59,712 bases of DNA from Hyphomicrobiales bacterium. Lineage in GTDB: Bacteria > Pseudomonadota > Alphaproteobacteria > Rhizobiales > Devosiaceae. A program made the position numbers and the translations under genes. The DNA lies in the NCBI GenBank assembly GCA_004144345.1, contig SEEL01000021.1, forward strand, positions 1 to 59,712, written 5' to 3'. The notes below the pieces were generated by a model that made no database searches, had not been told where the DNA came from, and was given only the letters and a program-made list of their open reading frames with translations. This document shows positions 17,971 to 26,454 of the stretch, in pieces (position 1 is the first letter of the stretch; each line of letters begins with the position of its first letter).

Positions 17971-18909
17971 ATGACCACGCTGCTGCTCCATCTTTCCGAC
18001 GTCGACGAAGCCGGCTGGGCCCGGCGCTACCGCGAGGCGCTGCCCGGCGTCACCATCGTCCGCCAGACCGACAGCTACGATCCTCAGGCCATCGACTACA
18101 TCTTCGTGTGGAAGCCCAAGGCCGATGCGTTTGACGGTCTCAGCAACCTCAAGGCCGTGCTGTCGCTGGGCGCCGGCGTCGACGCGCTGCTCAAGCATCC
18201 CAACCTGCCCGATGCGCCGGTCGTTCGCTTCGTCGATGCCGATCTGACGCAGCGCATGAGCGACTATGTCATCTCGCAGGTGACCATGCACAAGCGCCTG
18301 TTCACCCGCTTCAAGCGGGACCAGGCAGCGCGCCGCTGGACGCAGGTTTATCCGCCTGCCGCCAATGAGACGACAGTCGGCGTGATGGGTCTGGGTGAAC
18401 TCGGCGTCGATGCGGCGATCAAGCTCAAGCAGATCGGCTTCGATACGCTCGGCTGGAGCCGCACACCGAAGGCCATCGAGGGCATCCGCACGTTCTCCGG
18501 CGACCAGCTCGATGCGTTCCTCGCCGAGACGGACATCCTCGTCTGCCTGCTGCCGCTGACGGCCGGCACCACCGGCATTCTCAACTATGAGCTGTTCCGC
18601 AAGCTGCGGCGCCAGCTCGACGGCGGTCCGGTCATCGTCAATGCCGCCCGTGGCGGTCATCAGGTCGAGACCGACATCATCAAGGCGCTCACCGACGGCA
18701 CGCTGGCGGCCGCCAGCCTCGATGTGTTCCAGGTCGAGCCGCTCCCGGCAGACAGCCCGCTCTGGGCCCTCGATAACGCCTATCTCACGCCGCACATCGC
18801 CGCGATCAGCAACATCGACGCCGGCGTGAAGTACTTCAGCCGGATCCTCATCGACCACGAGGCGGGCAAGCCCCTGGTGAACGTGGTGGATCGCAGCCGG
18901 GGCTACTGA
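17971..18909 (+). CDS. ghrA: Glyoxylate/hydroxypyruvate reductase A-like D-2-hydroxyacid dehydrogenase
   Basis: A 312-residue NAD(P)H-dependent enzyme of the D-2-hydroxyacid dehydrogenase family. The GVMGLGELG Rossmann motif, the VNAARGG arginine segment, a glutamate in the DVFQVEPLP segment and the catalytic histidine in LTPHIAAIS are present. The layout matches E. coli GhrA, which reduces glyoxylate and hydroxypyruvate. The start is ATG 17971; a TTG four codons upstream lies in the terminator tail. Exact substrate is inferred from family resemblance. Confidence 0.85.
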   Translation: MTTLLLHLSDVDEAGWARRYREALPGVTIVRQTDSYDPQAIDYIFVWKPKADAFDGLSNLKAVLSLGAGVDALLKHPNLPDAPVVRFVDADLTQRMSDYVISQVTMHKRLFTRFKRDQAARRWTQVYPPAANETTVGVMGLGELGVDAAIKLKQIGFDTLGWSRTPKAIEGIRTFSGDQLDAFLAETDILVCLLPLTAGTTGILNYELFRKLRRQLDGGPVIVNAARGGHQVETDIIKALTDGTLAAASLDVFQVEPLPADSPLWALDNAYLTPHIAAISNIDAGVKYFSRILIDHEAGKPLVNVVDRSRGY

Positions 18910-18980
18910 CGCAAAATTTATGAGGTGGTCGCTGGCGCTTGCGGTTATCGTCGAGTTTCGTGCCAACTGAAACGAGCCCC

Positions 18981-19667
18981 ATGACCGACGCCAGCGCAGC
19001 CCCGGCCAAGCCCAAGCTTTACGACCGGCTGAAACAAGCCACCAAGCACCGGCTTGCCGAGCCCATCCTGGCGCTGATCGTCTTCCTCGAAGCAATGATC
19101 ATCCCGATCTTCCCGGAGATCATGCTGGCGCCGATGATCGTCGCCGATCGCCGTCGCGCGTGGCGCCTCGCCACGATCTGCACCATCGCCTCGGTCACCG
19201 GCGGCCTCGCCGGCTATGCCATCGGCTACTTCCTGTTCGACACGGTCGGCCGTGCGATCATCGATTTCTACGGCGCGGGCGATGGCTTCGCCTCGCTGAC
19301 CCAGCAGTTCAACGAGAACGGTCCGTTGATGGTGCTGATCGGGGCACTGTCGCCGATCCCCTACAAGGTCATCACCATCACCAGCGGTGTGGCCGGGCTC
19401 GACCTGTGGACCTTCATCTTCTACGGCCTCCTCGGCCGTGGCCTGCGCTATTTCGTGCCCTGCGGCCTGTTCTATTTCTTCGGCGCTGTCGCCAATCGGT
19501 TCATCGAAAAGCACAAGGCTGCCGCCGGCTGGGCCATGGTGGTCCTCGTCATCGTCGGTTTCGCCGCGGCGCCCCTGCTCTTCCCCAAGGGTGAGGCGAC
19601 TCCGTCTGCCGGCGATGCCGTCGCCGAAGAGACGCATCAGATCATCCCGGAAACAGTGGTCGACTAG
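18981..19667 (+). CDS. YqaA/DedA-type (VTT domain) membrane protein
   Basis: A 228-residue inner-membrane protein with a VTT-type domain. The FLEAMIIPIFPEIMLAPM segment near residues 50-67 matches the family's 'FLE...P.P.E' signature, GLAGYAIGYFLF follows, and SPIPYKVITITSGVAG contains the second conserved re-entrant segment. Such proteins act in membrane homeostasis or lipid carrier recycling. An acidic C-terminal tail follows the last helix. It ends four bases into the convergent MarR-GNAT gene. Confidence 0.85.
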   Translation: MTDASAAPAKPKLYDRLKQATKHRLAEPILALIVFLEAMIIPIFPEIMLAPMIVADRRRAWRLATICTIASVTGGLAGYAIGYFLFDTVGRAIIDFYGAGDGFASLTQQFNENGPLMVLIGALSPIPYKVITITSGVAGLDLWTFIFYGLLGRGLRYFVPCGLFYFFGAVANRFIEKHKAAAGWAMVVLVIVGFAAAPLLFPKGEATPSAGDAVAEETHQIIPETVVD

Positions 19668-20587
19668 AACCGCATTTCCCAGATCTCGCCGTCGAGGTCC
19701 TTGCCGAAATTGTGCTCGATCATCGTTTCGACGATGGCAAAGCCGGCAGCATCGTAGAGCCTGCGTGCCGACACCTGGTTGGCGTGCGTCCATAGCCGCA
19801 TCCGCTCATAGCCCTTGTCGCGGGCAAAGCGCACGGCCTGCTGCACCAGCGCCGCGCCGATGCCCTGCCCGCGCGCCGCCGGCTCGACATAGAGCATGCG
19901 CAGCTGGGCCGAACCGGGCAGTCCATCCGAGGGCATCACGAAGACCGACCCGGTGATCCGCCCATCCTGCTCGGCCACCCACAGATCCTTGGCCGGCGCA
20001 TCAGGCGCCAGCTGGAACTGCGAATAGATGCCGGCGATCAGCGCCTCGAACTCGATGTTCCAGCCGAACTGCTCATTGTAGAGCAGCCCCTGGCGGTGGA
20101 TCAGCCAGCCCAGTTCGCCGAGCCGGTGGCCGCGAATGACAATCGGCCCCGGCGACAGCGCCGCGTCGCGGAGCAGCCGCCGTACGACGCCCATCGCCGC
20201 CGCCAGTTCGCGCCTCTCGCTGTCGCCGAGCTTGTAGATCAGCTGCGAGACAGCATCGTCCGACTTCTGGTTCAGCCGTTCGACGATGATGTCGCCATCA
20301 TTGGTGAGCGCCAGATTGTTGCTGCGCCGGTCCTCCAGATTGGGCGAGTAGGAGATGAGTTCGGCGTCGGCGAATTTGCGCAACATGCGGCTGAGGTAGC
20401 CGCGGTCCATGCGCAGGGCGCGGAACAACTCGCCGCCGGTTGTGTGGCCGCGCGCATCGATCTCGTAGAGCACCCGCGCCTCGGGCAGCGTCAGCGGCCC
20501 CTCGGCGAAATGCTCCTCAAGCAGGCCAATCTGGCCGGTGTAGAACCGGTTGAACGCGCGGATCTCCGCCGTGATGTCTTCAGCCAT
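19664..20587 (-). CDS. MarR-type regulator fused to GNAT acetyltransferase
   Basis: A 307-residue two-domain protein. Residues 1-145 form a MarR winged helix (LPEARVLYEI, YLSRMLRKFADAELISYS, DRRSNNLALT). Residues about 150-307 form a GNAT N-acetyltransferase with the acetyl-CoA loop ARGQGIGAALVQ and a C-terminal ANQVSARRLYDAAGF segment. The domain pair is a known bacterial fusion, often of unknown substrate. A perfect palindrome just upstream (20626-20640) is a likely autoregulatory site. The protein may couple a small-molecule signal to both repression and acetylation. Confidence 0.92.
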   Translation of the reverse strand: MAEDITAEIRAFNRFYTGQIGLLEEHFAEGPLTLPEARVLYEIDARGHTTGGELFRALRMDRGYLSRMLRKFADAELISYSPNLEDRRSNNLALTNDGDIIVERLNQKSDDAVSQLIYKLGDSERRELAAAMGVVRRLLRDAALSPGPIVIRGHRLGELGWLIHRQGLLYNEQFGWNIEFEALIAGIYSQFQLAPDAPAKDLWVAEQDGRITGSVFVMPSDGLPGSAQLRMLYVEPAARGQGIGAALVQQAVRFARDKGYERMRLWTHANQVSARRLYDAAGFAIVETMIEHNFGKDLDGEIWEMRF

Positions 20588-20625
20588 GGCCAGCTCCCTG
20601 AGAAGGAGCCATCGGCAATCATATC

Positions 20626-20640
20626 GTTGACTTTGTCAAC
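20626..20640. promoter_or_regulatory. Palindromic operator GTTGAC-TTT-GTCAAC
   Basis: A perfect 6-bp inverted repeat with a 3-bp spacer lies 38-52 nt before the MarR-GNAT start and overlaps the stop codon of the upstream aminopeptidase gene (20636-20638). Flanking TATC/ATAT bases extend the symmetry partly. Position and form fit a MarR-dimer autoregulatory site. Confidence 0.6.
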
Positions 20641-21982
20641 TATATCGCTGTTTGAGCATGCCATAGACCGCCCGAATGCCCTGATCAGTGCCACCGAAGG
20701 GGCGGCCGGGCTTGGCTTCGGGTGCCCAGCCATAGATATCGAGATGGACCCACGCCTTGGCGTTGCGGACGAAGCGCTTGAGGAACATTGCAGCCGTGAT
20801 CGACCCCGCAAAGGGCGTCGCACCGGCATTGTTCATGTCGGCGATCTTCGAATTCATCATCGTGTCGTAGGGCGCCCAGAGCGGCATCTGCCATAGCGGA
20901 TCGTCGCTCGCGAGACCGGCATCTATCAGGGCTCGGGCCAGGGCATCGTCGGTCGAAAACAGGGGCGGCAGGTCAGGACCAAGTGCCGTCCGCGCCGCAC
21001 CCGTCAGTGTCGCCATGTCGAGCAGCAGCTCGGGCTTCTCTTCATCGCCCAGCGTCAGCGCGTCGCCGAGAATCAGCCGCCCCTCCGCATCGGTATTGCC
21101 GATCTCGACCGTCTGTCCCGAACGGGAGGGCAGCACGTCGCCGGGCCGGAAGGCATCGCCGGCAATGGAATTCTCGACGATGGGGATCAGCACGCGCAGC
21201 CGCACCTTGAGCTTGGCGTCCATGATGGCATGGGCGAGACCCAGCACATTGGCCGCGCCGCCCATATCCTTCTTCATCAGCAGCATGCCCGAGGACGGCT
21301 TGATGTCGAGGCCGCCCGTGTCGAACGTGACGCCCTTGCCGACCAGCGTGATCTTGGGATCGCCGGCGCGGCCCCAGCTCAAATCCATCAGTCGCGGTGC
21401 TTCGGCCGAGGCGCGGCCGACGGCATGGATCATCGGAAAGTTCTGCTTCAGCAAATCATCGCCGACGATCGCCTTGACCTTCATCTTGTGGCGGGTGGCG
21501 AAGGCACGGATTTCCTTCTCGAATGCCACCGGACCAAGATCATTGGAGGGCGTGTTGATCAGATCGCGCGCCAGATAGGCGGCATCGGTCAACCGCGCGA
21601 CTTCGCCGGCGTCCGCGCCCGCGGGTAGCACCAGTTCGGGGCTCGCCTTCATCTGCTTGTAGCGGTCGAATTTGTAGGCACCGAGGTTGAAACCGAGCGC
21701 GGCATAGGTCGGGTCGCCGATGGCGCCCTCCAGCCGGTAGCGGCCGGGCTCGAGGAAGGCCGAGGCAAGGCCGGTGAGCAGCGCTGGACGTCCTGCGCCA
21801 GTGCCCAGTCCGAAGAGATAACCACCGAGACCGCCACCATCGGCCGGCAGCGGCGCGAGCTTGCCGCGCTGGCCGGTGAAGCCGATGCCGGTGGCCCATT
21901 GCGACTGCGCCTTGCTGAGGCCCGCGGCCTTGACCGCGCCCTCCTCGACCAAGATGAGCGGGATGGATTTGGGGAGGGCCAT
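20636..21982 (-). CDS. Leucyl aminopeptidase family (M17) protein
   Basis: A 448-residue M17 metallopeptidase that cleaves N-terminal amino acids from peptides in the cytoplasm. The signature NTDAEGRL is at 296-303; other metal and active-site residues are K206 and D211 in LVGKGVTFDTGG and D229 in MKKDMGG. The N-terminal domain is shorter and divergent compared with E. coli PepA, as in many alphaproteobacterial paralogues. The ATG at 21982 has weak sequence upstream. The MarR-GNAT gene follows 48 nt later on the same strand. Confidence 0.92.
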   Translation of the reverse strand: MALPKSIPLILVEEGAVKAAGLSKAQSQWATGIGFTGQRGKLAPLPADGGGLGGYLFGLGTGAGRPALLTGLASAFLEPGRYRLEGAIGDPTYAALGFNLGAYKFDRYKQMKASPELVLPAGADAGEVARLTDAAYLARDLINTPSNDLGPVAFEKEIRAFATRHKMKVKAIVGDDLLKQNFPMIHAVGRASAEAPRLMDLSWGRAGDPKITLVGKGVTFDTGGLDIKPSSGMLLMKKDMGGAANVLGLAHAIMDAKLKVRLRVLIPIVENSIAGDAFRPGDVLPSRSGQTVEIGNTDAEGRLILGDALTLGDEEKPELLLDMATLTGAARTALGPDLPPLFSTDDALARALIDAGLASDDPLWQMPLWAPYDTMMNSKIADMNNAGATPFAGSITAAMFLKRFVRNAKAWVHLDIYGWAPEAKPGRPFGGTDQGIRAVYGMLKQRYS

Positions 21983-22024
21983 GGGGTCACCGAAAGGGGC
22001 GTGAGTCGCGGAACGAGCGGCATC

Positions 22025-22039
22025 TTAACGGCCCATTAG
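22025..22039 (+). promoter_or_regulatory. CtrA-like site upstream of tadD
   Basis: TTAA-N7-TTAG, one mismatch from the CtrA consensus TTAA-N7-TTAA, lies 48 nt before the tadD start. Similar single-mismatch sites precede three other Tad transcription units in this window. Confidence 0.4.
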
Positions 22040-22086
22040 GGTTAATCAATTATTGCTCGACGCTGACGACGACAGTGAGTGCTTCG

Positions 22087-22863
22087 ATGTTTGTGCGCGT
22101 CCATCCCATCCTCAAACCCATGCGCGTGCTGCTGCTGGCGGGTGTCGCCGCACTGGTGCTCAGCGCCTGCGCCTCGAACCGTTCGAGCATGGCGCAGCCG
22201 GATTTTGCCGGGCAGCCGGGGATGCAATCCCAGCAGACGCTGGTCGAGCTCACGCAGCGCTACAAGAAGCAGCCGCGCGACAAGGTCACCATCATCTATT
22301 ACGCCGCCGCGTTGCGCGCCGCGGGCCAGTCCGAGCAGGCCGTCGCCGTGCTCGAACGCGGCATGTCGATCCTTCCCAAGGATGTCGATATCCGCATCGC
22401 CTACGCCAAGGCCCTCACCGCCGCCGGCCGGTTCGAACAGGCCACCAAGGTCATCGACGGCGCGATCAATCCCGCTGCCCCTGATTGGAACGCGCTTCTG
22501 GTCAAGGGCGCAATCCTCGACCAGCAGGGTCGCAATGGCGAGGCTCGCGCCGTCTATGCGCAGGCGCTGTTGACCGCGCCGAATGAGGCCTCGCTCGAAG
22601 CCAATCTCGGCCTCTCCTATGCGATGACCAATGAGCTCGAGAAGGCGGAGCTGCATCTGCGCAAGGCCGTCGGCATGCGCGGCGCCAACAGCCAGATCCG
22701 GCAGAACCTCGCCCTCGTAATCGGCCTCCAGGGCCGCTTCGACGAGTGCCGCGCGCTCTTTGCACGCGAGCTGCCGCCCGACCAGGTCGAGGCCAACATG
22801 GCCTATATCCGCGCCCTGCTGACGCAGCAGAATCGCTGGGACCTGATCAAGGGCGACACCTGA
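22087..22863 (+). CDS. tadD: Tad pilus lipoprotein TadD (tetratricopeptide repeats)
   Basis: A 258-residue lipoprotein. The signal peptide ends in the lipobox VLSAC, so the mature protein begins at that cysteine. Several TPR-type helix pairs follow (for example IIYYAAALRAAGQSEQAVAVLE, broken here, and later repeats to about residue 235). TadD acts as pilotin for the Tad secretin. The start is uncertain: ATG 22087 is used, with GTG 22075 and ATG 22120 possible. It is convergent with tadC, the end of the main pilus operon. Confidence 0.85.
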   Translation: MFVRVHPILKPMRVLLLAGVAALVLSACASNRSSMAQPDFAGQPGMQSQQTLVELTQRYKKQPRDKVTIIYYAAALRAAGQSEQAVAVLERGMSILPKDVDIRIAYAKALTAAGRFEQATKVIDGAINPAAPDWNALLVKGAILDQQGRNGEARAVYAQALLTAPNEASLEANLGLSYAMTNELEKAELHLRKAVGMRGANSQIRQNLALVIGLQGRFDECRALFARELPPDQVEANMAYIRALLTQQNRWDLIKGDT

Positions 22864-22913
22864 CGCCCCTGACTATTTCGACATGATCTGAAGTTGCCGG
22901 CGCCTGACCTGGT

Positions 22914-23924
22914 TCAGCCGAAGGCGTTGAACGAGCCCTGCTCGATCATCTTGATGATCGCGGGGGCGATGATCACGATGAACAGCACCGGCAGGAAGAA
23001 CACGATCAGCGGCACCGTCAGCTTCGGCGGCAGCGCGGCGGCCTTCTTTTCGGCCTCCATCATGCGCATCTCGCGGCCTTCCTCGGCCATCACGCGCAGC
23101 GAGGTACCGACCGAGGTACCGTAACGGTCGGCCTGGATCAGTGCGGTCATCACCGACTTCACGCCGTCGAGTCCGGTGCGCTTGCCCAGATTGTCATAAG
23201 CGCGCGTGCGGTCCTCGAGGAAGCTCAGCTCGGCGGTGGTCAGCGTGATCTCTTCGGCGAGCTCGGGGCTCTGCATGCCGATCTCCTTGGCCACGCGCTT
23301 GAACGCGTGCTCCACCGACATGCCCGCTTCGACGCAAAGCAGCATGAGGTCGAGCGCATCGGGCCAGGAGCGGCGAATAGATAGCTGCCGCTTGGTCGTG
23401 CGGTTCTTCAGCCACAGCGTCGGCAGATAGGCACCGATAATGCCCAGGAACACCGCATAGATGGCGTTGAGATAGGCCGGCTTGTCGGCAAAGATCGTGA
23501 ACTGCAAATAGATGAAGGCGAGCGCGAACATGACGAAGGGCGTCACGAAGCGGGCGAACACATAGGCGTTGAGCGGCCCCTGGCCGCGGAACCCGGCCAT
23601 CGCCAGCGCATCGCCGGTATTCTCGTCGGCAAACGCCTTCTGCAGCGAGAAGCGGTCGACGACATTCTTCACATATTCGCGGCCCTCGGTGCGGCGGATC
23701 GAGCGCGCCTGCTCCGGTTCCTTGCCGCGGCCGCGCAACCGGGCCATTTCCTCGGCCCGCATCTTCTCGCGCTCGAGCGCCACCCGCTTGATACGCTGCT
23801 TGACGGTGGTGCCGCTGCGGCCGAGATATGACATGCCCAGCGTAAAGACCACGGCGGCTGCCGCGACCGCTGCCAGGGCAGCGATCAGGAACTCGCGGGT
23901 CATCATAGATTCGATCGCGCCCAT
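22914..23924 (-). CDS. tadC: Tad pilus inner-membrane platform protein TadC
   Basis: A 336-residue type II secretion F-domain protein. There is one N-terminal helix (about 8-28), a basic cytoplasmic segment, two central helices, then the GspF-like domain (LDLMLLCVEAGMSVEHAF; LRVMAEEGREMRMMEAE) and a C-terminal helix pair. With TadB it forms the membrane platform on which the ATPase CpaF acts. The start at 23924 falls 7 nt after the tadB stop. Confidence 0.93.
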   Translation of the reverse strand: MGAIESMMTREFLIAALAAVAAAAVVFTLGMSYLGRSGTTVKQRIKRVALEREKMRAEEMARLRGRGKEPEQARSIRRTEGREYVKNVVDRFSLQKAFADENTGDALAMAGFRGQGPLNAYVFARFVTPFVMFALAFIYLQFTIFADKPAYLNAIYAVFLGIIGAYLPTLWLKNRTTKRQLSIRRSWPDALDLMLLCVEAGMSVEHAFKRVAKEIGMQSPELAEEITLTTAELSFLEDRTRAYDNLGKRTGLDGVKSVMTALIQADRYGTSVGTSLRVMAEEGREMRMMEAEKKAAALPPKLTVPLIVFFLPVLFIVIIAPAIIKMIEQGSFNAFG

Positions 23925-23931
23925 TACCGCC

Positions 23932-24942
23932 TCAGAAGTCGAACGAAACCATCTTGGCCATGATCCAGACGCCAAAGGTCATCATGATGGCGGCGATGCC
24001 CAGCCAGATGAAGCCGAGCGTGGTGGTGAACATGGGCACCATGTAGTTGGGTGTGGTCAGCGTCACGAGCGTGCCCACAACGAAAGGCAGCGAGCCGATG
24101 ATACCGGCGGAGGCCTTGGCTTCGGACGACATCGCCTTGATCTTCTGCTTCATCTTCTTGCGGTTGCGCAGCACGCGCGCGAGGTTGCCGAGCGCTTCGC
24201 TGAGATTGCCGCCCGCCTGCTGCTGCACCGTGATCACGACCACGAAGAAGTTGACCTCGGGGATCGGCATGCGGTCGAACAGCACCTGCACAGCCTCAGT
24301 CGTCGATTTGCCCATCACCTGCTGATCCAGCACGCGCTGGAACTCGGTCTTGATCGGTTCCTTGGCTTCCTTCGCCACAAGGCGCATCGAATCGTTGAGC
24401 GGCAGACCTGACTTCACGCCGCGCACGATGGCTTCCACCGCGTTGGGCAGTTCCTCGAGATAATTGTGCTCGTGCTTCTTGCGGCGGCGGCCGAGATAGA
24501 ATTTCGGCAACAGGTATCCGGCGGCGATGCCGAACACGACCGAGAACAGCGGTATCGGGAACCCGGCGAGATCGAGCGCCGGCACCTGCAGGACGATGCA
24601 GATCACGAACACCACGACGCCGACGATGATCTGGTTGCGGATCCAGTCGCGCGCCTTGATCTTCATGCCAGCCTGATAGATCTGGTCCTGCAGCGGCACC
24701 TTGCGCTTGGCCTTGCCCAGCGCCTCGTTCTGGCTCTTCAGCGTGTCCTGGATCTGCTTGCGGCGCTGGTCGCGCGAGCGCGAGGTCTCGGCCTCGCGGC
24801 GGTTGGCCTGGATATCGCCCTGCAGCGCCTTCATGCGCTTGTCGGCGCGGCTGTTGTTATTGCCAAGCAGCGAGGGAACCAGCGCAAAGCCGGCGGCTCC
24901 GACACCGACCATGGCCAGCACTGCGTAGAGGAGGATTTCCAT
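23932..24942 (-). CDS. tadB: Tad pilus inner-membrane platform protein TadB
   Basis: A 336-residue GspF-domain protein, paralogous to TadC. It has an N-terminal helix, a charged linker rich in Arg and Gln (about 32-85), two helices around 100-145, the GspF core (AIVRGVKSGLPLNDSM; QQAGGNLSEALGNLARVLR) and terminal helices. It lies between cpaF (9 nt upstream) and tadC in the operon. Confidence 0.93.
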   Translation of the reverse strand: MEILLYAVLAMVGVGAAGFALVPSLLGNNNSRADKRMKALQGDIQANRREAETSRSRDQRRKQIQDTLKSQNEALGKAKRKVPLQDQIYQAGMKIKARDWIRNQIIVGVVVFVICIVLQVPALDLAGFPIPLFSVVFGIAAGYLLPKFYLGRRRKKHEHNYLEELPNAVEAIVRGVKSGLPLNDSMRLVAKEAKEPIKTEFQRVLDQQVMGKSTTEAVQVLFDRMPIPEVNFFVVVITVQQQAGGNLSEALGNLARVLRNRKKMKQKIKAMSSEAKASAGIIGSLPFVVGTLVTLTTPNYMVPMFTTTLGFIWLGIAAIMMTFGVWIMAKMVSFDF

Positions 24943-24951
24943 TCAGCTCAC

Positions 24952-26454
24952 TCAGCTATCGAGCAGCGTGCGCTGCTCGACGTTGGATTTCTCCAGCGCT
25001 TCGACCAGATTGGCCTCTTCGTTGAAGTAGCGGGCGCGTTCGGTGAATTGCGGCTTGGTGATACCGGTCGAGCGGTGACGGCCGATCAGATTGCCGTTCT
25101 GGTCTTCGCCGAGGATGTCGTAGAGGAAGACGTCCTGCGTCACGACCACGTCGCCTTCCATGCCCAGCACTTCGGAGATGTGGGTGATGCGGCGCGAACC
25201 ATCGCGGAGGCGCGCGGCCTGCACGATGACGTCGATCGATGAGGTGATCATTTCGCGGATGGTGCGGCTGGGCAGCGAGTAGCCGCCCATGGTGATCATC
25301 GATTCAAGACGGCTGAGGGCCTCGCGCGGGCTGTTGGCGTGCAGCGTGCCCATCGAGCCGTCATGGCCCGTGTTCATCGCCTGCAACAGGTCGAATGCCT
25401 CGGGGCCGCGGACTTCGCCGACGATGATGCGTTCGGGACGCATACGCAGGCAGTTCTTGACCAGATCGCGCATGGTGATCTCGCCTTCGCCCTCGAGATT
25501 GGGCGGGCGCGTTTCGAGGCGCACCACATGCGGCTGCTGCAGCTGGAGTTCCGCCGAGTCTTCGCAGGTGATGACGCGCTCGTCCTTCTCGATGAAGGCC
25601 GTGAGGCAGTTGAGCAGCGTCGTCTTGCCCGAGCCGGTACCGCCGGAGATCAGCACATTGGCGCGAACGCGGCCCAGGATGCGCAGCACCTCGGCGCCCT
25701 CGGGCGAGATCGAGTTGTACTTGACCAGCTGCTGGAGGGTCAGCTTGTCCTTCTTGAACTTACGAATGGTGAGCGCGGCGCCGTCGATCGCGAGCGGCGG
25801 GGCGATCACGTTGACGCGGGAGCCGTCAGGCAGACGCGCGTCGCAGATCGGCGAGCTTTCGTCGACGCGGCGACCGACCTGGCTCACGATGCGCTGGCAG
25901 ACATTCATCAGGTGGCTGTCGTCGCGGAAGCGCACATTCGTGAGCTTCACCTTGCCGCCGACTTCGATGTAACACTTCTGGCTGCCATTCACCATGATGT
26001 CGGCGATGTCGTCGCGCGCCAGCAGCGGCTCGAGCGGTCCGTAGCCAAGAACGTCGTTGCAGATGTCCTCGAGCAGATCTTCCTGCTCGGAAATCGACAT
26101 GACGATCGATTTGAGCGCGATGATTTCTGCGACGATGTCGCGAATTTCCTCGCGCGCCGCTTCCTGGTCCATCGTGGCGAGCTGGCTCAGATCGATGGAG
26201 TCGATCAGGGCGTTGAAGATCGCCGATTTGGTCTGGAAGTATTCCTTGTCGCGGGCGATCGCCTCGGCGCTGCGCACGTCGACGATATCGTCGCTGCGCA
26301 GTTTGTTGAGGCTGGCGTCGACGACGGGCTTGGGCACGCTTTCGGTGCGCACCACGGCATTGCTGGCCGGTGCCGGCGTTGGCGACGCCTGTGGCCGCGG
26401 CGCTTCGCCGGCGCCTGGTGTGTTGCCCCCGAAAGTCTGCCGCTTGCCGAACAT
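24952..26454 (-). CDS. cpaF: Tad pilus assembly ATPase CpaF/TadA
   Basis: A 500-residue hexameric secretion ATPase of the type IV filament superfamily that powers Flp pilus assembly. It has a disordered Pro/Ala-rich N-terminus (about 1-45), an N-terminal domain, Walker A GGTGSGKTTLL (271-281), the arginine-rich Asp box near RMRPERIIVGEVRG, and a His box GTLHANSPREALSRLE. The start at 26454 shares one base with the cpaE stop. Partners are TadB, TadC and CpaE. Confidence 0.96.
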   Translation of the reverse strand: MFGKRQTFGGNTPGAGEAPRPQASPTPAPASNAVVRTESVPKPVVDASLNKLRSDDIVDVRSAEAIARDKEYFQTKSAIFNALIDSIDLSQLATMDQEAAREEIRDIVAEIIALKSIVMSISEQEDLLEDICNDVLGYGPLEPLLARDDIADIMVNGSQKCYIEVGGKVKLTNVRFRDDSHLMNVCQRIVSQVGRRVDESSPICDARLPDGSRVNVIAPPLAIDGAALTIRKFKKDKLTLQQLVKYNSISPEGAEVLRILGRVRANVLISGGTGSGKTTLLNCLTAFIEKDERVITCEDSAELQLQQPHVVRLETRPPNLEGEGEITMRDLVKNCLRMRPERIIVGEVRGPEAFDLLQAMNTGHDGSMGTLHANSPREALSRLESMITMGGYSLPSRTIREMITSSIDVIVQAARLRDGSRRITHISEVLGMEGDVVVTQDVFLYDILGEDQNGNLIGRHRSTGITKPQFTERARYFNEEANLVEALEKSNVEQRTLLDS

